Source: Bradyrhizobium sp. CB1717 (GTDB taxonomy: Bacteria; Pseudomonadota; Alphaproteobacteria; Rhizobiales; Xanthobacteraceae). From it: a stretch of DNA of 64,000 bases. How positions within the stretch are numbered: the stretch's first letter is position 1; each line of letters begins with the position of its first letter. A model generated the notes under the pieces. The model was not told the DNA's origin. It saw nothing but the letters and a program-made list of their open reading frames with translations, and made no database searches. The position numbers were made by a program, and so were the translations under genes. The stretch covers positions 7,037,001 to 7,101,000 of the forward strand of contig NZ_CP121666.1 of the NCBI RefSeq assembly GCF_029714325.1, in the 5' to 3' direction. Below, one piece after another: positions 42,495 to 51,930 of this stretch.

Positions 42495-43798
42495 ATTTCT
42501 TTCGTCGCGGCCATGCCGGTGCGCCGGGTCTCCGGCATGACGAGCAGGATCAGCAGCAGCCCCGTCGCGGCAACGCCGGACAGCCCGATGAAGGCGGTGG
42601 CGTTGCCGAACTTGTCGCTGACATAGCCGCCGAGCGCCGTGCTCAGCGACGCGCCGATGCCGGTCGCGGTGCCGACGATGCCCTGCGCCAGGTTGAAATG
42701 ACCGCTGCCGAAGGCGACGTCGGCGACGATCAGCGGAATCATCACCGCGAACACCGCCGCCGTGATGCCGTCGAACACCTGCACCGCGACCAGCAGATAG
42801 GGATCGCGCACGGTCGCGAACAACAGACCGCGAATCGTCAACGCACCGAATCCGATCAACAGCAGCGGCCGGCGGCCCCAGACTTGCGCCTTGCGCCCGA
42901 CGGTCGGCGACAGCAGCGCCACGATCGCCTGCGGCACGATGATGCAGGCCGCGACCAGCACCGTCGCCCACTGGCTCGACCGCGCCGTCACCGCGCTCGC
43001 CATCAGCGGCATCATCGCAGCGTTCGCGAGCTGCAACAGCAGCACGCTGAGCGCGAAGACGATGAGCGGACGCTGCCGGATCAAATGCCAGACATTGGTG
43101 TCGCCGCGGTCGGCGGCTTCCGGCGGCATCTCGCCGTGACAGCGCCTGATGTCGACCTCCTCCTCGCGGATCCGCGACAACGCGATCAGGGTCGGGATCG
43201 CGAGCAGGAAGGTGACGAGGAACACCGAGCGGCTCGACAAGAGATATCCGGCCGTGCCCATCACGGCGGCGGCGACGCCGTTGCCGAGCGAGGCGAACCG
43301 CGCGTTTCGGCCGAGCCGCTCGCCGATCGCGAGCGGGCCGACCAGGCCGAGGCTGATCGCCGCGATCGCCGGCCCCAGCACGCAGCTCGCCATCGCATGC
43401 AGGGTGGCGGCCGTCACCACCACGGCGAAGACCGGCATCGCGGCATAGGCGAGCGCGCAGGCGCCGATGGTCGCGATCGCGAGCGCAGCGACCAGCCGTT
43501 CGGACTTCGCCGCATCGATGATCGCGCCGCCCGGCATCTGTCCGATCAGGGCGACGATGCCGCCGATCGACAGCACGAGGCCGATCTCGACCTGGGTCCA
43601 TTTCTGCGTCGTCAGGTAGACCGCGATGAAGGGACCGAAGCCGGTCTGCACGTCGGCGAGGAAGAAGATGAACCAGTCGAGGCCGCGCAGGCTCTGACGC
43701 GACGGCGCCGGAATGCCCGCAGGCGGCAGCGCGGCGACGTTGTCCCGTTCAACGTGGCCATCGCGATCTGCATGGTTCGGCTTCCTGGACAACAGCAC
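42485..43798 (-). CDS. MFS transporter
   Basis: A 437-aa major facilitator with about twelve hydrophobic segments, a long charged N-terminal arm and a cytoplasmic loop of about 35 residues in the middle. GQMPGGAIIDAAKSERLV is the region between helices 2 and 3. The start is GTG 43798 with GGGAGG upstream. It follows the PRC-barrel gene by 23 bases and so is the last gene of the ABC-glycosidase-PRC-MFS operon. The substrate is unknown; an exporter role is plausible. Its stop codon lies within the fixK2 terminator stem. Confidence 0.85.
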   Translation of the reverse strand: MLLSRKPNHADRDGHVERDNVAALPPAGIPAPSRQSLRGLDWFIFFLADVQTGFGPFIAVYLTTQKWTQVEIGLVLSIGGIVALIGQMPGGAIIDAAKSERLVAALAIATIGACALAYAAMPVFAVVVTAATLHAMASCVLGPAIAAISLGLVGPLAIGERLGRNARFASLGNGVAAAVMGTAGYLLSSRSVFLVTFLLAIPTLIALSRIREEEVDIRRCHGEMPPEAADRGDTNVWHLIRQRPLIVFALSVLLLQLANAAMMPLMASAVTARSSQWATVLVAACIIVPQAIVALLSPTVGRKAQVWGRRPLLLIGFGALTIRGLLFATVRDPYLLVAVQVFDGITAAVFAVMIPLIVADVAFGSGHFNLAQGIVGTATGIGASLSTALGGYVSDKFGNATAFIGLSGVAATGLLLILLVMPETRRTGMAATKEMAG

Positions 43799-43821
43799 AG
43801 GCGGTCAGCCCTCCCGGCACC

Positions 43822-44355
43822 TCACTGGATCGCTTGCAGCGGTTGAAGGCTGCCGGACGCGCCGAGCACGACCATCGGCGTGTCTTCCTTGTATTCCGGC
43901 GCGGCCGCGACCTGCGCCTTGGTCAGTTCCAGCGTGATGCTGTCCTTCTTGTTGGCAATCTTGCCGAACCGCATCGCGTTCCAGTCCACCACGATCTTGC
44001 GGCTGCCGACGCCGAGGAACCCGCCGAAATCGATCACCGCCGCGCGCACGTGCCCGTCCCGGTCGACGATGACATCGACGATGCGGCCCATGTCCTCGTC
44101 GGCGGCGCTGCGCACATCGCGGCCGAGCACGCCATGTGCATCGCTCGCGCCGATGATGGTCACCGACGGCGGCGGCGCGGCGTCCTTCGGCGTGACGGGA
44201 ACGGTCGAAGCCGGCGGCTGTGCCGTCGGCGGCGCGTTTGCTTCAGTCTGTCCCGCGGGCGGTCCGTCGGCGGCGCGCGTGGCGGCGACCGCCACGCCCG
44301 CGACGACCGCCACGCCCAAGGTTAGCGCTCGGGTTAGCGCTCCGATCGCACGCAT
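43822..44355 (-). CDS. Exported PRC-barrel domain protein
   Basis: A 177-aa protein. An N-terminal hydrophobic segment (TRALTLGVAVVAGVAVAATRA) serves as signal peptide or anchor. A Pro/Ala/Thr-rich linker follows, then a PRC-barrel domain around VLGRDVRSAADEDMGRIVDVIVDR and GHVRAAVIDFGGFLGVGSRKI (parts quoted). PRC barrels bind other proteins or RNA and occur in many envelope and stress proteins. The 23-base gaps on both sides place it in an operon with the glycosidase and MFS genes. Confidence 0.85.
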   Translation of the reverse strand: MRAIGALTRALTLGVAVVAGVAVAATRAADGPPAGQTEANAPPTAQPPASTVPVTPKDAAPPPSVTIIGASDAHGVLGRDVRSAADEDMGRIVDVIVDRDGHVRAAVIDFGGFLGVGSRKIVVDWNAMRFGKIANKKDSITLELTKAQVAAAPEYKEDTPMVVLGASGSLQPLQAIQ

Positions 44356-44378
44356 AACACCCTCCTCACGGCGCGCCG

Positions 44379-46583
44379 CTAGCGCGCCAGCACGATCGAG
44401 ACCTGGATCTGGCCGCGCGTGCGCAACACCTCCAGCGCCACGTCGTCGCCGTGGCGGCTGACGCGCAAGTCCACGCTGGAATCGCCGAGGCGCAGATCGC
44501 GCAGGATGACCTCGTTCAGGAACGCGGGCAGATGCGGATTGCGCAGGCGAATCTCGCCGCGCGCCACGTCAAACTCGATGCCGAGCGCCGCCTCCAGCAG
44601 CGTGAACGGCGTCGCGCTGGCCCAGGCCTGCGGCGCGCAGGCGACCGGATAGAGCGTCGGGCCGCGCCGCTTCTCGCGCCGGAAGCCGCAGAACAATTCG
44701 GGCAGCCGGCGCAGGTCCATATAGGTGGCGGCGTCGAACAGCCCCTTGAAGACATGCGCCACCGAATGCTTGAGGCCGTAGCGCGCGAGCCCAAGCGCGA
44801 TCAGCGCGTTGTCGTGCGGCCAGATCGATCCGTCGTGATAGGACATCGGGTTGTAGCGCACCTCGCCGACGGCGACGGTGCGGATGCCCCAGCCCGAGAA
44901 GAAATGCGGCCGCATCAGGTCGGCGGCGACGAGACGGGCGCGGTCCTCCCGGATCATGCCGCTGAACAGCACCTGCCCGGCATTGGAGGTCCGCACCTTG
45001 CAGGGCCGCTTCTTGCCGTCGAGGGCCAGGGCGTAGGTGCCGAGCTCCTCGCACCAGAACGCCTGTTCGAAGCGCTCGGCCAGTGCCTTGGCCTCGGCCT
45101 CGAACTTGCGCACGAGGTCCGGCTTGCCGAGGCGCAGCGCACAGCGCGCCGCCAGCTGCTTTGCCATATAGACGTAGCCCTGGACCTCCGCGAGCGCGAT
45201 ATTGCCTTCCGCGAGCTGGCCGTCGGCATGGAAGATCGCGTCATAGGAATCCTTCCAGCCCTGGTTGGCGAGCCCCTTCTCCGTCGCGCGCTGATATTCG
45301 ACGAAGCCGTCGTGGTCGGGATCGCCGGGACCGTCGATCCAGGCGAGCCCCGCCTCGATCGCGGGCCACAGCTCGATCAAGGTCTTCTCGTCACCGGTGC
45401 GCTCGAAATAGCTTCCGGCCAGCAGCACGAACAGCGCGGTCGAATCGACGCTGCCGTAATATTGCGCGAACGGCACCTCGCGCAGTGCCGCCATCTCGCC
45501 GCCGCGCATCTCGTGCAGGATCTTTCCGGGCGCGGCATCGGCCAGTGGATCGATCGCCTTGGCCTGGAAATGCGAGAGCCGCCTCAGCACGCCCTTGGCG
45601 ATCCGCGGATCGATCCACAGCATCTGCAGCGCGGTGATCAGTCCGTCGCGCCCGAAGGTCGTCGAGTACCAGGGAATGCCGGCATAGGGATAGCGTCCCT
45701 GCGGCGTCTCCGTCATCAGCATGTTGAGGTCGGCCATGGCCTGGCACAGCACCTCGTTGAAGATGTTGTTGGAGGTCTCGATACTGGCCGCGCCCATCGT
45801 CGACTGCCGCATCTCGCGGCGGTGTGCGAGCAGGCCCCTGAAGAAGCGCGCCGGCTTCTCGGTGACCGGCCGGTTGCACAACGCGGCCACGAACAGCGAT
45901 TTCGACTGGTGCGGATCCAGCTCGAGCTGCCAGGTGGCGGCATTGACCGAGAGCCGCGTCGGACGCGGATCGAAATGCAGGCCGGTGGTGCGCTCGCGAT
46001 CGTCGAGACCGCGATATTCGAACAGCACGTCGGTCGGCCCGAGCAGCCGGCTGGTACCGGTCCCGCGGCGCGGCCGCCGCTCGCCGCGAACCTCGAACAA
46101 ATCGGCGAAGTCGTTGTCGAACAGCAGCGTCAGCTCGAAGCAGGCAGGCCGGTCGCCGTGGTTCTGCACGCCGATGCGCTGATAGGCCGTGCCGCGCCAC
46201 AGGAACACCGTGCGCACGATGTGCAGCAGGTCCTTTTGCAGCACGAGGCTGCCCTCGCGGTAGATGTCGGGGTTGGTGAGATCGACGGTCAGCGCCGAAT
46301 TGTCGTCGCGCAGGTTGGAGCCGAGCAGCAGGGGCTGGAGATCGTCGAGCACGAGCTCCAGCCGCGCGAGATAGCGCGTATCGTGGTGAAACAGCCCGTC
46401 CGGCCCGCCGGCCGATGCGCCGATGTCGCCATGACTGTCGAGCACGATGAAGGTGTCATCGTGCTTGAGCGAGCGTCGCGGGCGCGCCGACGGCCCCGTC
46501 ATCGGGATATAGAAGGGCTGCTCGACGACCTGCTCCACGGTCCGCGCCACAGAGACGAACTTGGTGATGACTTCGGCTGCCAT
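44379..46583 (-). CDS. Amylo-alpha-1,6-glucosidase (glycogen-debranching type)
   Basis: A 734-aa enzyme. The N-terminal glycogen-debranching domain includes DTFIVLDSHGDIG and GLFHHDTRYLARLELVLDD. The C-terminal (alpha/alpha)6 barrel of the GH133/MGH1 type has GIPWYSTTFGRDGLITALQML and DGSIWPHDNALIALGLARYG (each near 20 residues). It should release alpha-1,6-linked glucose or act on a related glycan. No signal peptide is present. ATG 46583 has GGGGAG upstream. It lies 56 bases after the ABC exporter gene and 23 bases before the PRC gene on the same strand. Such proteins are often annotated as trehalose- or glycogen-linked, but the true substrate here is unknown. Confidence 0.85.
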   Translation of the reverse strand: MAAEVITKFVSVARTVEQVVEQPFYIPMTGPSARPRRSLKHDDTFIVLDSHGDIGASAGGPDGLFHHDTRYLARLELVLDDLQPLLLGSNLRDDNSALTVDLTNPDIYREGSLVLQKDLLHIVRTVFLWRGTAYQRIGVQNHGDRPACFELTLLFDNDFADLFEVRGERRPRRGTGTSRLLGPTDVLFEYRGLDDRERTTGLHFDPRPTRLSVNAATWQLELDPHQSKSLFVAALCNRPVTEKPARFFRGLLAHRREMRQSTMGAASIETSNNIFNEVLCQAMADLNMLMTETPQGRYPYAGIPWYSTTFGRDGLITALQMLWIDPRIAKGVLRRLSHFQAKAIDPLADAAPGKILHEMRGGEMAALREVPFAQYYGSVDSTALFVLLAGSYFERTGDEKTLIELWPAIEAGLAWIDGPGDPDHDGFVEYQRATEKGLANQGWKDSYDAIFHADGQLAEGNIALAEVQGYVYMAKQLAARCALRLGKPDLVRKFEAEAKALAERFEQAFWCEELGTYALALDGKKRPCKVRTSNAGQVLFSGMIREDRARLVAADLMRPHFFSGWGIRTVAVGEVRYNPMSYHDGSIWPHDNALIALGLARYGLKHSVAHVFKGLFDAATYMDLRRLPELFCGFRREKRRGPTLYPVACAPQAWASATPFTLLEAALGIEFDVARGEIRLRNPHLPAFLNEVILRDLRLGDSSVDLRVSRHGDDVALEVLRTRGQIQVSIVLAR

Positions 46584-46639
46584 AAGCGGCTCCCCTGCGC
46601 TTGTTTCGAGACGCAACCAACGCGAATGCACCGTCGGGC

Positions 46640-48403
46640 TTACGCGGCGACTTTCGCCAGCCGGCTCATCTCCTGCGTCACCAGCTCACGGTAGGGGCCG
46701 TGGCCCTGCATCAGCCGGTCGGGCGCGCCGTCCTCGATGATCTTGCCGGCCTTGAGCACCACCACGCGATCGAAATTGCGCAGCGTCGCCAGGCGATGCG
46801 CGATCGCAACCACGGTGCGGCCGCGCATCAGGCGTGTCAGCGCCTCGCGGATCGCCTCCTCGGATTCGCTGTCGAGAGCCGCGGTCGCCTCGTCGAGCAG
46901 CAGGATCGGCGCGTCCTTCAGGAAGGCGCGCGCGATGGCAATGCGCTGGCGCTGGCCGCCGGACATCTTGACACCGCGGTCGCCGACCATGGTGTCGAGG
47001 CCCTCAGGCAGGCTCTCGACGAAGTCGCAGCGCGCCGCGATCGCTGCGCGCAGCACCTCGTCGTCGGTCGCGTTCGGCCGCCCATAGCGGATATTCTCGC
47101 GAATCGAGCGATGAAACAAGGAAATATCCTGCGGCACCACCGAGATCGCCTCGCGCAGGCTCAGCTGGGTCACCTTGGAGATATCCTGACCGTCGATGGT
47201 GACGCTGCCCTCGTCGACATCGTAGAAGCGCTGAAGCAGGGTAAATAGCGTCGACTTGCCGCCGCCGGAGTGGCCGACCAGACCGACGCGCTGGCCGGGT
47301 TGCAGCCGCAGGCTGAAGCGCTCGAAGATCTTCTCAGCCCCGGGATAGCCGAAGGTGACGTTGTTGTACGCGATCGCGGCGCCGCTCTTGACCAGGGGTT
47401 CGGCCTCGGGATGGTCGCGCAATTCGTGCGGCACGAGAAGGGTCGCAATCGCCTCGGTCAGGCGGGCGACGTGCTGGGTGACGTCGACCAGCGCCACCGC
47501 CAGATCGCGCGTCGCATTGAGGATGGAGAGGCCGAGCGTGCAGACCAGGACGACGTCGCCGGTGGTGGCCTCGCCCTGCTGCCAGAGCGTGATGGCCCAG
47601 GCCATCAGCGCCACCGTCAGGAGAACGGTCACGCCGGCATGGGTCAGCCGCAGCTTCTCGAGATAGCGCAGGCTGCGGCCGCGCGCGGTGAGCTCGCGAT
47701 TGACGGTCGCATCGAAGCGCTCGTGCTCATGGCTGATGCCGCAGAAGGCGCGGACCAGCGGCATGTTGCTGATGACGTCGATCATCTCGCCGTCGACGAC
47801 AGCGGCCTTGTCGGCGAAGTCGTCGTGCAGCGGCTTGCCGGCTGCAGCCAGATGGAACATCGCGATCACCATGCCGCCGGCGATCACGATCAGGCCCAGC
47901 GCCATGTAGGGACTGACGGTTCCAATCAGCATGATTGCCGCAATTGTGGCAATGCACGGCGGCAGGACATTCCAGACGAACATGTTCTCGACCGTGAACA
48001 CCGCATTCGAGGTCGCGGTGATACGGCTCGTCAGCATGCCGGGCATGCGATCGGAGAAGTAGCTCGGCGCGTGCCCGGTCAGATGGCGAAAGATGTCACG
48101 CCTGAGATCGCCGGTGACGCGAACGAAGGTGAAGCTGGCCGTCCAGCTCGCGATCCGCCACAGGAAGTTGTCGGCGGCGATCAGTGACATGAGCAGAATG
48201 AATGCCAGCCATACGCTGCCACCATGAGAAGTTCCCGCTGACAAACTGTCGACCAGGGATTTGACGCCGTACTGCGTGCCCACGGAGCAGGCAACGGCGC
48301 CCACGACCGCGGTCAGGATCACCAGATGTGATGCGAGGCGACGCCTGAGATAGCGCAAGACAAAGGCAAATGGCCTGCGTGCGTATCCAGAAAGTTGATC
48401 CAT
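46640..48403 (-). CDS. ABC exporter, fused permease-ATPase
   Basis: A 587-aa half-transporter with an N-terminal six-helix exporter domain and a C-terminal ATPase. Walker A is GHSGGGKST, the signature is MSGGQRQRIAIARA, Walker B is ILLLDEATAALDSE, and the H-loop is AIAHRLATL. It should work as a homodimer in the inner membrane and export a lipid-linked, glycan or peptide substrate. Its position upstream of a debranching-type glycosidase and divergent from a GT4 glycosyltransferase suggests a glycan-type substrate, by inference. Confidence 0.9.
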   Translation of the reverse strand: MDQLSGYARRPFAFVLRYLRRRLASHLVILTAVVGAVACSVGTQYGVKSLVDSLSAGTSHGGSVWLAFILLMSLIAADNFLWRIASWTASFTFVRVTGDLRRDIFRHLTGHAPSYFSDRMPGMLTSRITATSNAVFTVENMFVWNVLPPCIATIAAIMLIGTVSPYMALGLIVIAGGMVIAMFHLAAAGKPLHDDFADKAAVVDGEMIDVISNMPLVRAFCGISHEHERFDATVNRELTARGRSLRYLEKLRLTHAGVTVLLTVALMAWAITLWQQGEATTGDVVLVCTLGLSILNATRDLAVALVDVTQHVARLTEAIATLLVPHELRDHPEAEPLVKSGAAIAYNNVTFGYPGAEKIFERFSLRLQPGQRVGLVGHSGGGKSTLFTLLQRFYDVDEGSVTIDGQDISKVTQLSLREAISVVPQDISLFHRSIRENIRYGRPNATDDEVLRAAIAARCDFVESLPEGLDTMVGDRGVKMSGGQRQRIAIARAFLKDAPILLLDEATAALDSESEEAIREALTRLMRGRTVVAIAHRLATLRNFDRVVVLKAGKIIEDGAPDRLMQGHGPYRELVTQEMSRLAKVAA

Positions 48404-48453
48404 ATGCTATCGCCCCGTCGTGACTGGCTTTTCAATTTGTACTGATCGACGTG

Positions 48454-48478
48454 AACATCGACCGCTTGTCCCGGTTCC
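48454..48478 (-). promoter_or_regulatory. Possible EcfG-type promoter for the ABC-glycosidase operon (one mismatch)
   Basis: On the minus strand GGAAC is followed after 16 bases by TGTT (consensus CGTT). It lies 50 bases before the ABC exporter start. Eight of nine consensus bases match. Confidence 0.35.
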
Positions 48479-48581
48479 CGGGTTCAGTGATCACGACATG
48501 CGGATGCGGACGATCTGCGAAGATGTGATGGCAGCATCGCGACCATTCCCCAACGTGTCGAATAAGTAACGTTAGGGAGAA

Positions 48582-48606
48582 GGAACTTCGCAAGTGCGGG
48601 AACGTT
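48582..48606 (+). promoter_or_regulatory. EcfG (general stress response) promoter of the GT4 gene
   Basis: GGAAC (48582-48586), 16 bases, CGTT (48603-48606): a perfect match to the EcfG consensus of alphaproteobacteria, 71 bases before the glycosyltransferase start. Confidence 0.7.
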
Positions 48607-48677
48607 CCCTTGGCTGGCATTGCCAGTGCCGCATAGGTGGGGGTTTCAACATTCATGATCGCAGAGGAGATGGTGAG

Positions 48678-49748
48678 ATGCGCATCGCGCAGGTAGCTCC
48701 GTTGACGGAGGCTGTTCCACCCAAGCTGTATGGCGGCACTGAGCGGGTGGTGCATTGGTTGACGGAAGAGTTGGTGGCCCTGGGGCATGACGTGACGCTG
48801 TTCGCCAGTGGCGACTCGCAGACATCTGCAAAGCTCGATGCATTGTGGCCGCGGGCGCTGCGCCTCGACGGTTCCGTACGAGATCCCAACGCACTGCATA
48901 TGGTGCTCCTGGAGCGCGTGCGGCAGAAATGTGACGACGAGGAGTTCGACTTCCTCCACTTCCATCTCGATTACTATCCGTGGTCGTTGTTCTACCGCCA
49001 GCCGACGCCGTTCGTGACCACGCTGCACGGCCGGCTCGACTTGCCGGAGCACCAGCCTGTCTTCACCACCTTCTCGAAGATGCCTGTGATCTCGATCTCG
49101 AACGCGCAGCGGCGGCCGGTGCCGCAGGCGAATTGGGTGACGACGATCCACCACGGCCTGCCCGAGAACCTGCTGACGCCGAAACCGGTGAAGCAGGAAT
49201 ACCTCGCCGTGCTCGGCCGCATCGCGCCGGAGAAGGGCGTCGACCGCGCCATCAAGATCGCGACCCATTGCGGCATCCCGCTGAAGATCGCGGCCAAGGT
49301 CGATCGCGCCGACCAGGATTACTATGACGAATTGATCAAGCCGATGATCGAGAACAATCCGCTGGTGGAGTTCATCGGCGAGATCAACGATCACGAGAAG
49401 TCCGACTTCCTGAGCGGCGCGCTTGCACTTCTGCTGCCGATCGACTGGCCGGAGCCGTTCGGCCTCGTGATGATCGAAGCCATGGCCTGCGGAACGCCGG
49501 TGATCGCCTTCAACCGCGGCTCGGTGCCTGAGATCATCGACGAGGGCCTGACCGGCTTCGTGGTCGAGGACGTCATCAGCGCCGCGGGCGTGGTCAAACG
49601 GATCCCGCAACTGGACCGCGCCGCCATCCGCAAGCAGTTCGAGACGCGCTTCACGGCGCGGCGGATGGCGCTGGACTATCTCGCCGCCTATCGCAGCCTG
49701 ACCGAGGAGCAAGCGCCGCGGATCAAGCTGGTCAGCAGCGCGGAGTAA
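48678..49748 (+). CDS. Glycosyltransferase family 4
   Basis: A 356-aa retaining glycosyltransferase with the GT-B fold. Landmarks are the N-terminal LYGGTERVVHWLTEELV, THLHGRL-like TTLHGRLDLPEH, GRIAPEKGVDRAI, and the EX7E motif PEPFGLVMIEAMACGTPVI. It transfers a sugar from a nucleotide donor in the cytoplasm. The donor and acceptor are unknown. ATG 48678 has GAGGAG upstream and opens the N-terminal beta strand; a longer frame from 48594 has no such support. It is transcribed divergently from the ABC-glycosidase operon and carries a perfect EcfG promoter. Confidence 0.88.
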   Translation: MRIAQVAPLTEAVPPKLYGGTERVVHWLTEELVALGHDVTLFASGDSQTSAKLDALWPRALRLDGSVRDPNALHMVLLERVRQKCDDEEFDFLHFHLDYYPWSLFYRQPTPFVTTLHGRLDLPEHQPVFTTFSKMPVISISNAQRRPVPQANWVTTIHHGLPENLLTPKPVKQEYLAVLGRIAPEKGVDRAIKIATHCGIPLKIAAKVDRADQDYYDELIKPMIENNPLVEFIGEINDHEKSDFLSGALALLLPIDWPEPFGLVMIEAMACGTPVIAFNRGSVPEIIDEGLTGFVVEDVISAAGVVKRIPQLDRAAIRKQFETRFTARRMALDYLAAYRSLTEEQAPRIKLVSSAE

Positions 49749-49767
49749 GGCGGCAACAATCTCCGTC

Positions 49768-49793
49768 GTCGTCCCGGCGAAGGCCGGGACGAC
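49768..49793. terminator. Hairpin after the GT4 gene (short repeat family F)
   Basis: GTCGTCCCGGC, loop GAAG, GCCGGGACGAC form a perfect 11-bp stem 19 bases beyond the stop codon. No U-tract follows. The sequence type recurs widely in Bradyrhizobium intergenic DNA, as far as I recall. Confidence 0.55.
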
Positions 49794-49824
49794 ACCCAGT
49801 ATGTTGCGCCCTCCTCTATTAATT

Positions 49825-49904
49825 CGTGATTGCGAGCGCAGCGAAGCAATCCAGGCGCCCCCGCGGAAAGATCCTGGATTGCTTCGCTGCGCTCGCAATG
49901 ACGG
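49825..49904. repeat. Palindromic intergenic repeat family A
   Basis: CGTGATTGCGAGCGCAGCGAAGCAATCCAGG on the left (given here for its 5' half) mirrors CTGGATTGCTTCGCTGCG and CTCGCAATGACGG on the right. It lies between the convergent GT4 and alkyl sulfatase genes. Confidence 0.8.
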
Positions 49905-49925
49905 AGTGTGACGCAGCGGCGATGG

Positions 49926-51854
49926 CTACCCCACCACCACCCGCTTCGGCTCCACGATCTCGAACATCCTCGGAAACTCGTCCATCAGGCCCATCAGCTC
50001 GGCGAGCTTCATCGGATTGCCCGACAGCTTGACCTTGCCGGCCGCCACCGCCTCCGGAAAGCTCGTCAGCTTCGCGATCACCTCGGCCAGCGTCGCGCGC
50101 GCCAGCGTGAAGCTGGCATCCGCGCCCTCCGCCTGCACGCCCTCGGTGTAGGTCAGCGCCGAATTCTCCAGGTTGAGCACGAAGGTCTCACCGGTGTCGG
50201 AAAAATTCCAGTTCAGCACGATGTGCTTTCCGTCCGCCTTGGGCCCGTTGAGGCGGATGCCGAGCACGTCCCAGAGCTGCGAGGTGCGTAGCGCCGCCAG
50301 CGTCTCGCGCGGCATCGGCGGGCGCGGCGGGGTCTTCGGCATGCCCTGGCGTAATTCCTGGGCGCCGAACAGATAGGCGTTACGCCAGGTCGAGCTCTCG
50401 GCGGCATAGCCGAGCTGCTCCAGCGTATCGGCCAGCAGGTGACGCGCCGCCGCATTGTCGGGTTCGGCGAAGACGAGATGGCCGAGTGCCTGCGCCACGA
50501 AGCGGAATTCGCCCTTGTCAAAATCCGCGCGCGCCCGCGTGAGGATGGCGTCCGCGCCGCCCATATACTCGACGTACTTCCTGCCCGACTCCACCGGCGG
50601 CAGCGGATCGAGATTGACCGGATTGGCGTCGTACCAGCCGAGATACTTCTGGTAGATCGCCTTCACATTGTGCCGGATGTGGCCGTAATAACCGCGGCCA
50701 TGCCAGGCGCCCTCGAGGCTCTTCGGCAGCTGGATCGTCTCGGCGATCTCGGCGGCGTTGAGGCCATGGTTCATCAGCCGAATGGTCTGGTCATGCGCGA
50801 ATTTGTAGAGATCGCGCTGCTGGCGGATCATCGTGCCGATGCGCTCGCGTCCCCACACCGGCCAGTGATGCTGGCCGCACATCGCCTCCGCCTTGCCGTC
50901 CCACAGCTGCAAGGCCTCGCCCAGATATTTCGACCACGCCAGCGCATCGCGCACGTCGGCACCGCGGAACGGCAGCAAATTGTGGAAATTGTGGGTGCAG
51001 TTCTCAGCCAAGTTCAAGAGCTTGTAGCGCGGGATGAAGAAATGCATCTCCGCCGGCGCTTCGCTGTTCGGCGCCATCTGGAATTCGAATTCGACGCCGT
51101 CGATCACGCGCTTGTCGCCGGTCGCCATGATCAGATCGGTCGGGCGCAGCAGCGCAACGCCGCCTGCCGCCATCGACTTGCCGAGCCCGTTGTCGACCTG
51201 CCCCCGTGTTCCCTTGGCGAGGAACGGGCCGAACTGATACTGCGCCCGGCGCAGCATCGCCGGTCCCGCGATGATGTTCTCGGAGACCGCATGCTCCATG
51301 AACAGGTTCGGCGCGATGATCGGCACGCTGCCGGTGGCGAGCGCGTCCTCCTCCAGCACGCCGCGCGCGCCGCCCCAGTGATCGGTGTGGGTGTGCGTGA
51401 AGATGACGGCCGCGACCGGCTTCAGGCCACGATGCCTGAAGTAAAGATCGAGCGCGGCGCGCGCGCCTTCGATCGAGGTCAGCGTGTCCACGACGATGAC
51501 GCCGCTGTCGCCCTCGATCAGCGTCATGTTGGCGATGTCGAGCCCGCGCACCTGGTAGACGCCGGGCACCACCTCGAACAAGCCGTGATGCATGTTGAGC
51601 CGCGCCTGCCGCCACAGGCTCGGATTGACCGTGAGCGGCGCCGGTTCGGCGGAGAGAAAGCCGTAAGGCTCGAGGTTCCAGACCGTCCGGCCTTGCGGAT
51701 TCAATATCTTCGCGTTGTCGATGGTGCCGAGGAAGCCTCGCGCGGCGTCGTCGAAATCCCGCGTGTCGGAAAACGGCAACGCGTTCAGCATCGCCGTTTG
51801 CTGCGCGATGACGGAGGGCGTTGCGTCCTTCGGCTCGCTGGTGGGTTCTGTCAT
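49926..51854 (-). CDS. Alkyl sulfatase, MBL-fold (SdsA1/BDS1 type)
   Basis: A 642-aa enzyme. The dizinc site is THTHTDHWGG (His154, His156, Asp158, His159), with further ligands expected in AENCTHNFHN and the active-site segment GQHHWPVWG. A dimerisation domain and a C-terminal SCP2-like domain (about residues 515-640) that binds aliphatic chains follow, as in SdsA1. It hydrolyses alkyl sulfates such as SDS to alcohol and sulfate. Pseudomonas SdsA1 is secreted, but no signal peptide is evident here. The downstream TRAP genes are on the same strand but read upstream of it, with a repeat between. Confidence 0.9.
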   Translation of the reverse strand: MTEPTSEPKDATPSVIAQQTAMLNALPFSDTRDFDDAARGFLGTIDNAKILNPQGRTVWNLEPYGFLSAEPAPLTVNPSLWRQARLNMHHGLFEVVPGVYQVRGLDIANMTLIEGDSGVIVVDTLTSIEGARAALDLYFRHRGLKPVAAVIFTHTHTDHWGGARGVLEEDALATGSVPIIAPNLFMEHAVSENIIAGPAMLRRAQYQFGPFLAKGTRGQVDNGLGKSMAAGGVALLRPTDLIMATGDKRVIDGVEFEFQMAPNSEAPAEMHFFIPRYKLLNLAENCTHNFHNLLPFRGADVRDALAWSKYLGEALQLWDGKAEAMCGQHHWPVWGRERIGTMIRQQRDLYKFAHDQTIRLMNHGLNAAEIAETIQLPKSLEGAWHGRGYYGHIRHNVKAIYQKYLGWYDANPVNLDPLPPVESGRKYVEYMGGADAILTRARADFDKGEFRFVAQALGHLVFAEPDNAAARHLLADTLEQLGYAAESSTWRNAYLFGAQELRQGMPKTPPRPPMPRETLAALRTSQLWDVLGIRLNGPKADGKHIVLNWNFSDTGETFVLNLENSALTYTEGVQAEGADASFTLARATLAEVIAKLTSFPEAVAAGKVKLSGNPMKLAELMGLMDEFPRMFEIVEPKRVVVG

Positions 51855-51930
51855 TTTGTTGTCCTCCCGGCCTATCGCGCGGCATCTAACCGCATCTCGC
51901 GGTCGATTTCCACCGCTGGCGGAAGGATGC

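Noticed and set aside
44451..46694. A 747-codon plus-strand frame opposite the debranching glycosidase
   Set aside because: It is a mirror of the real gene's codon bias, without a ribosome binding site or recognisable domain.
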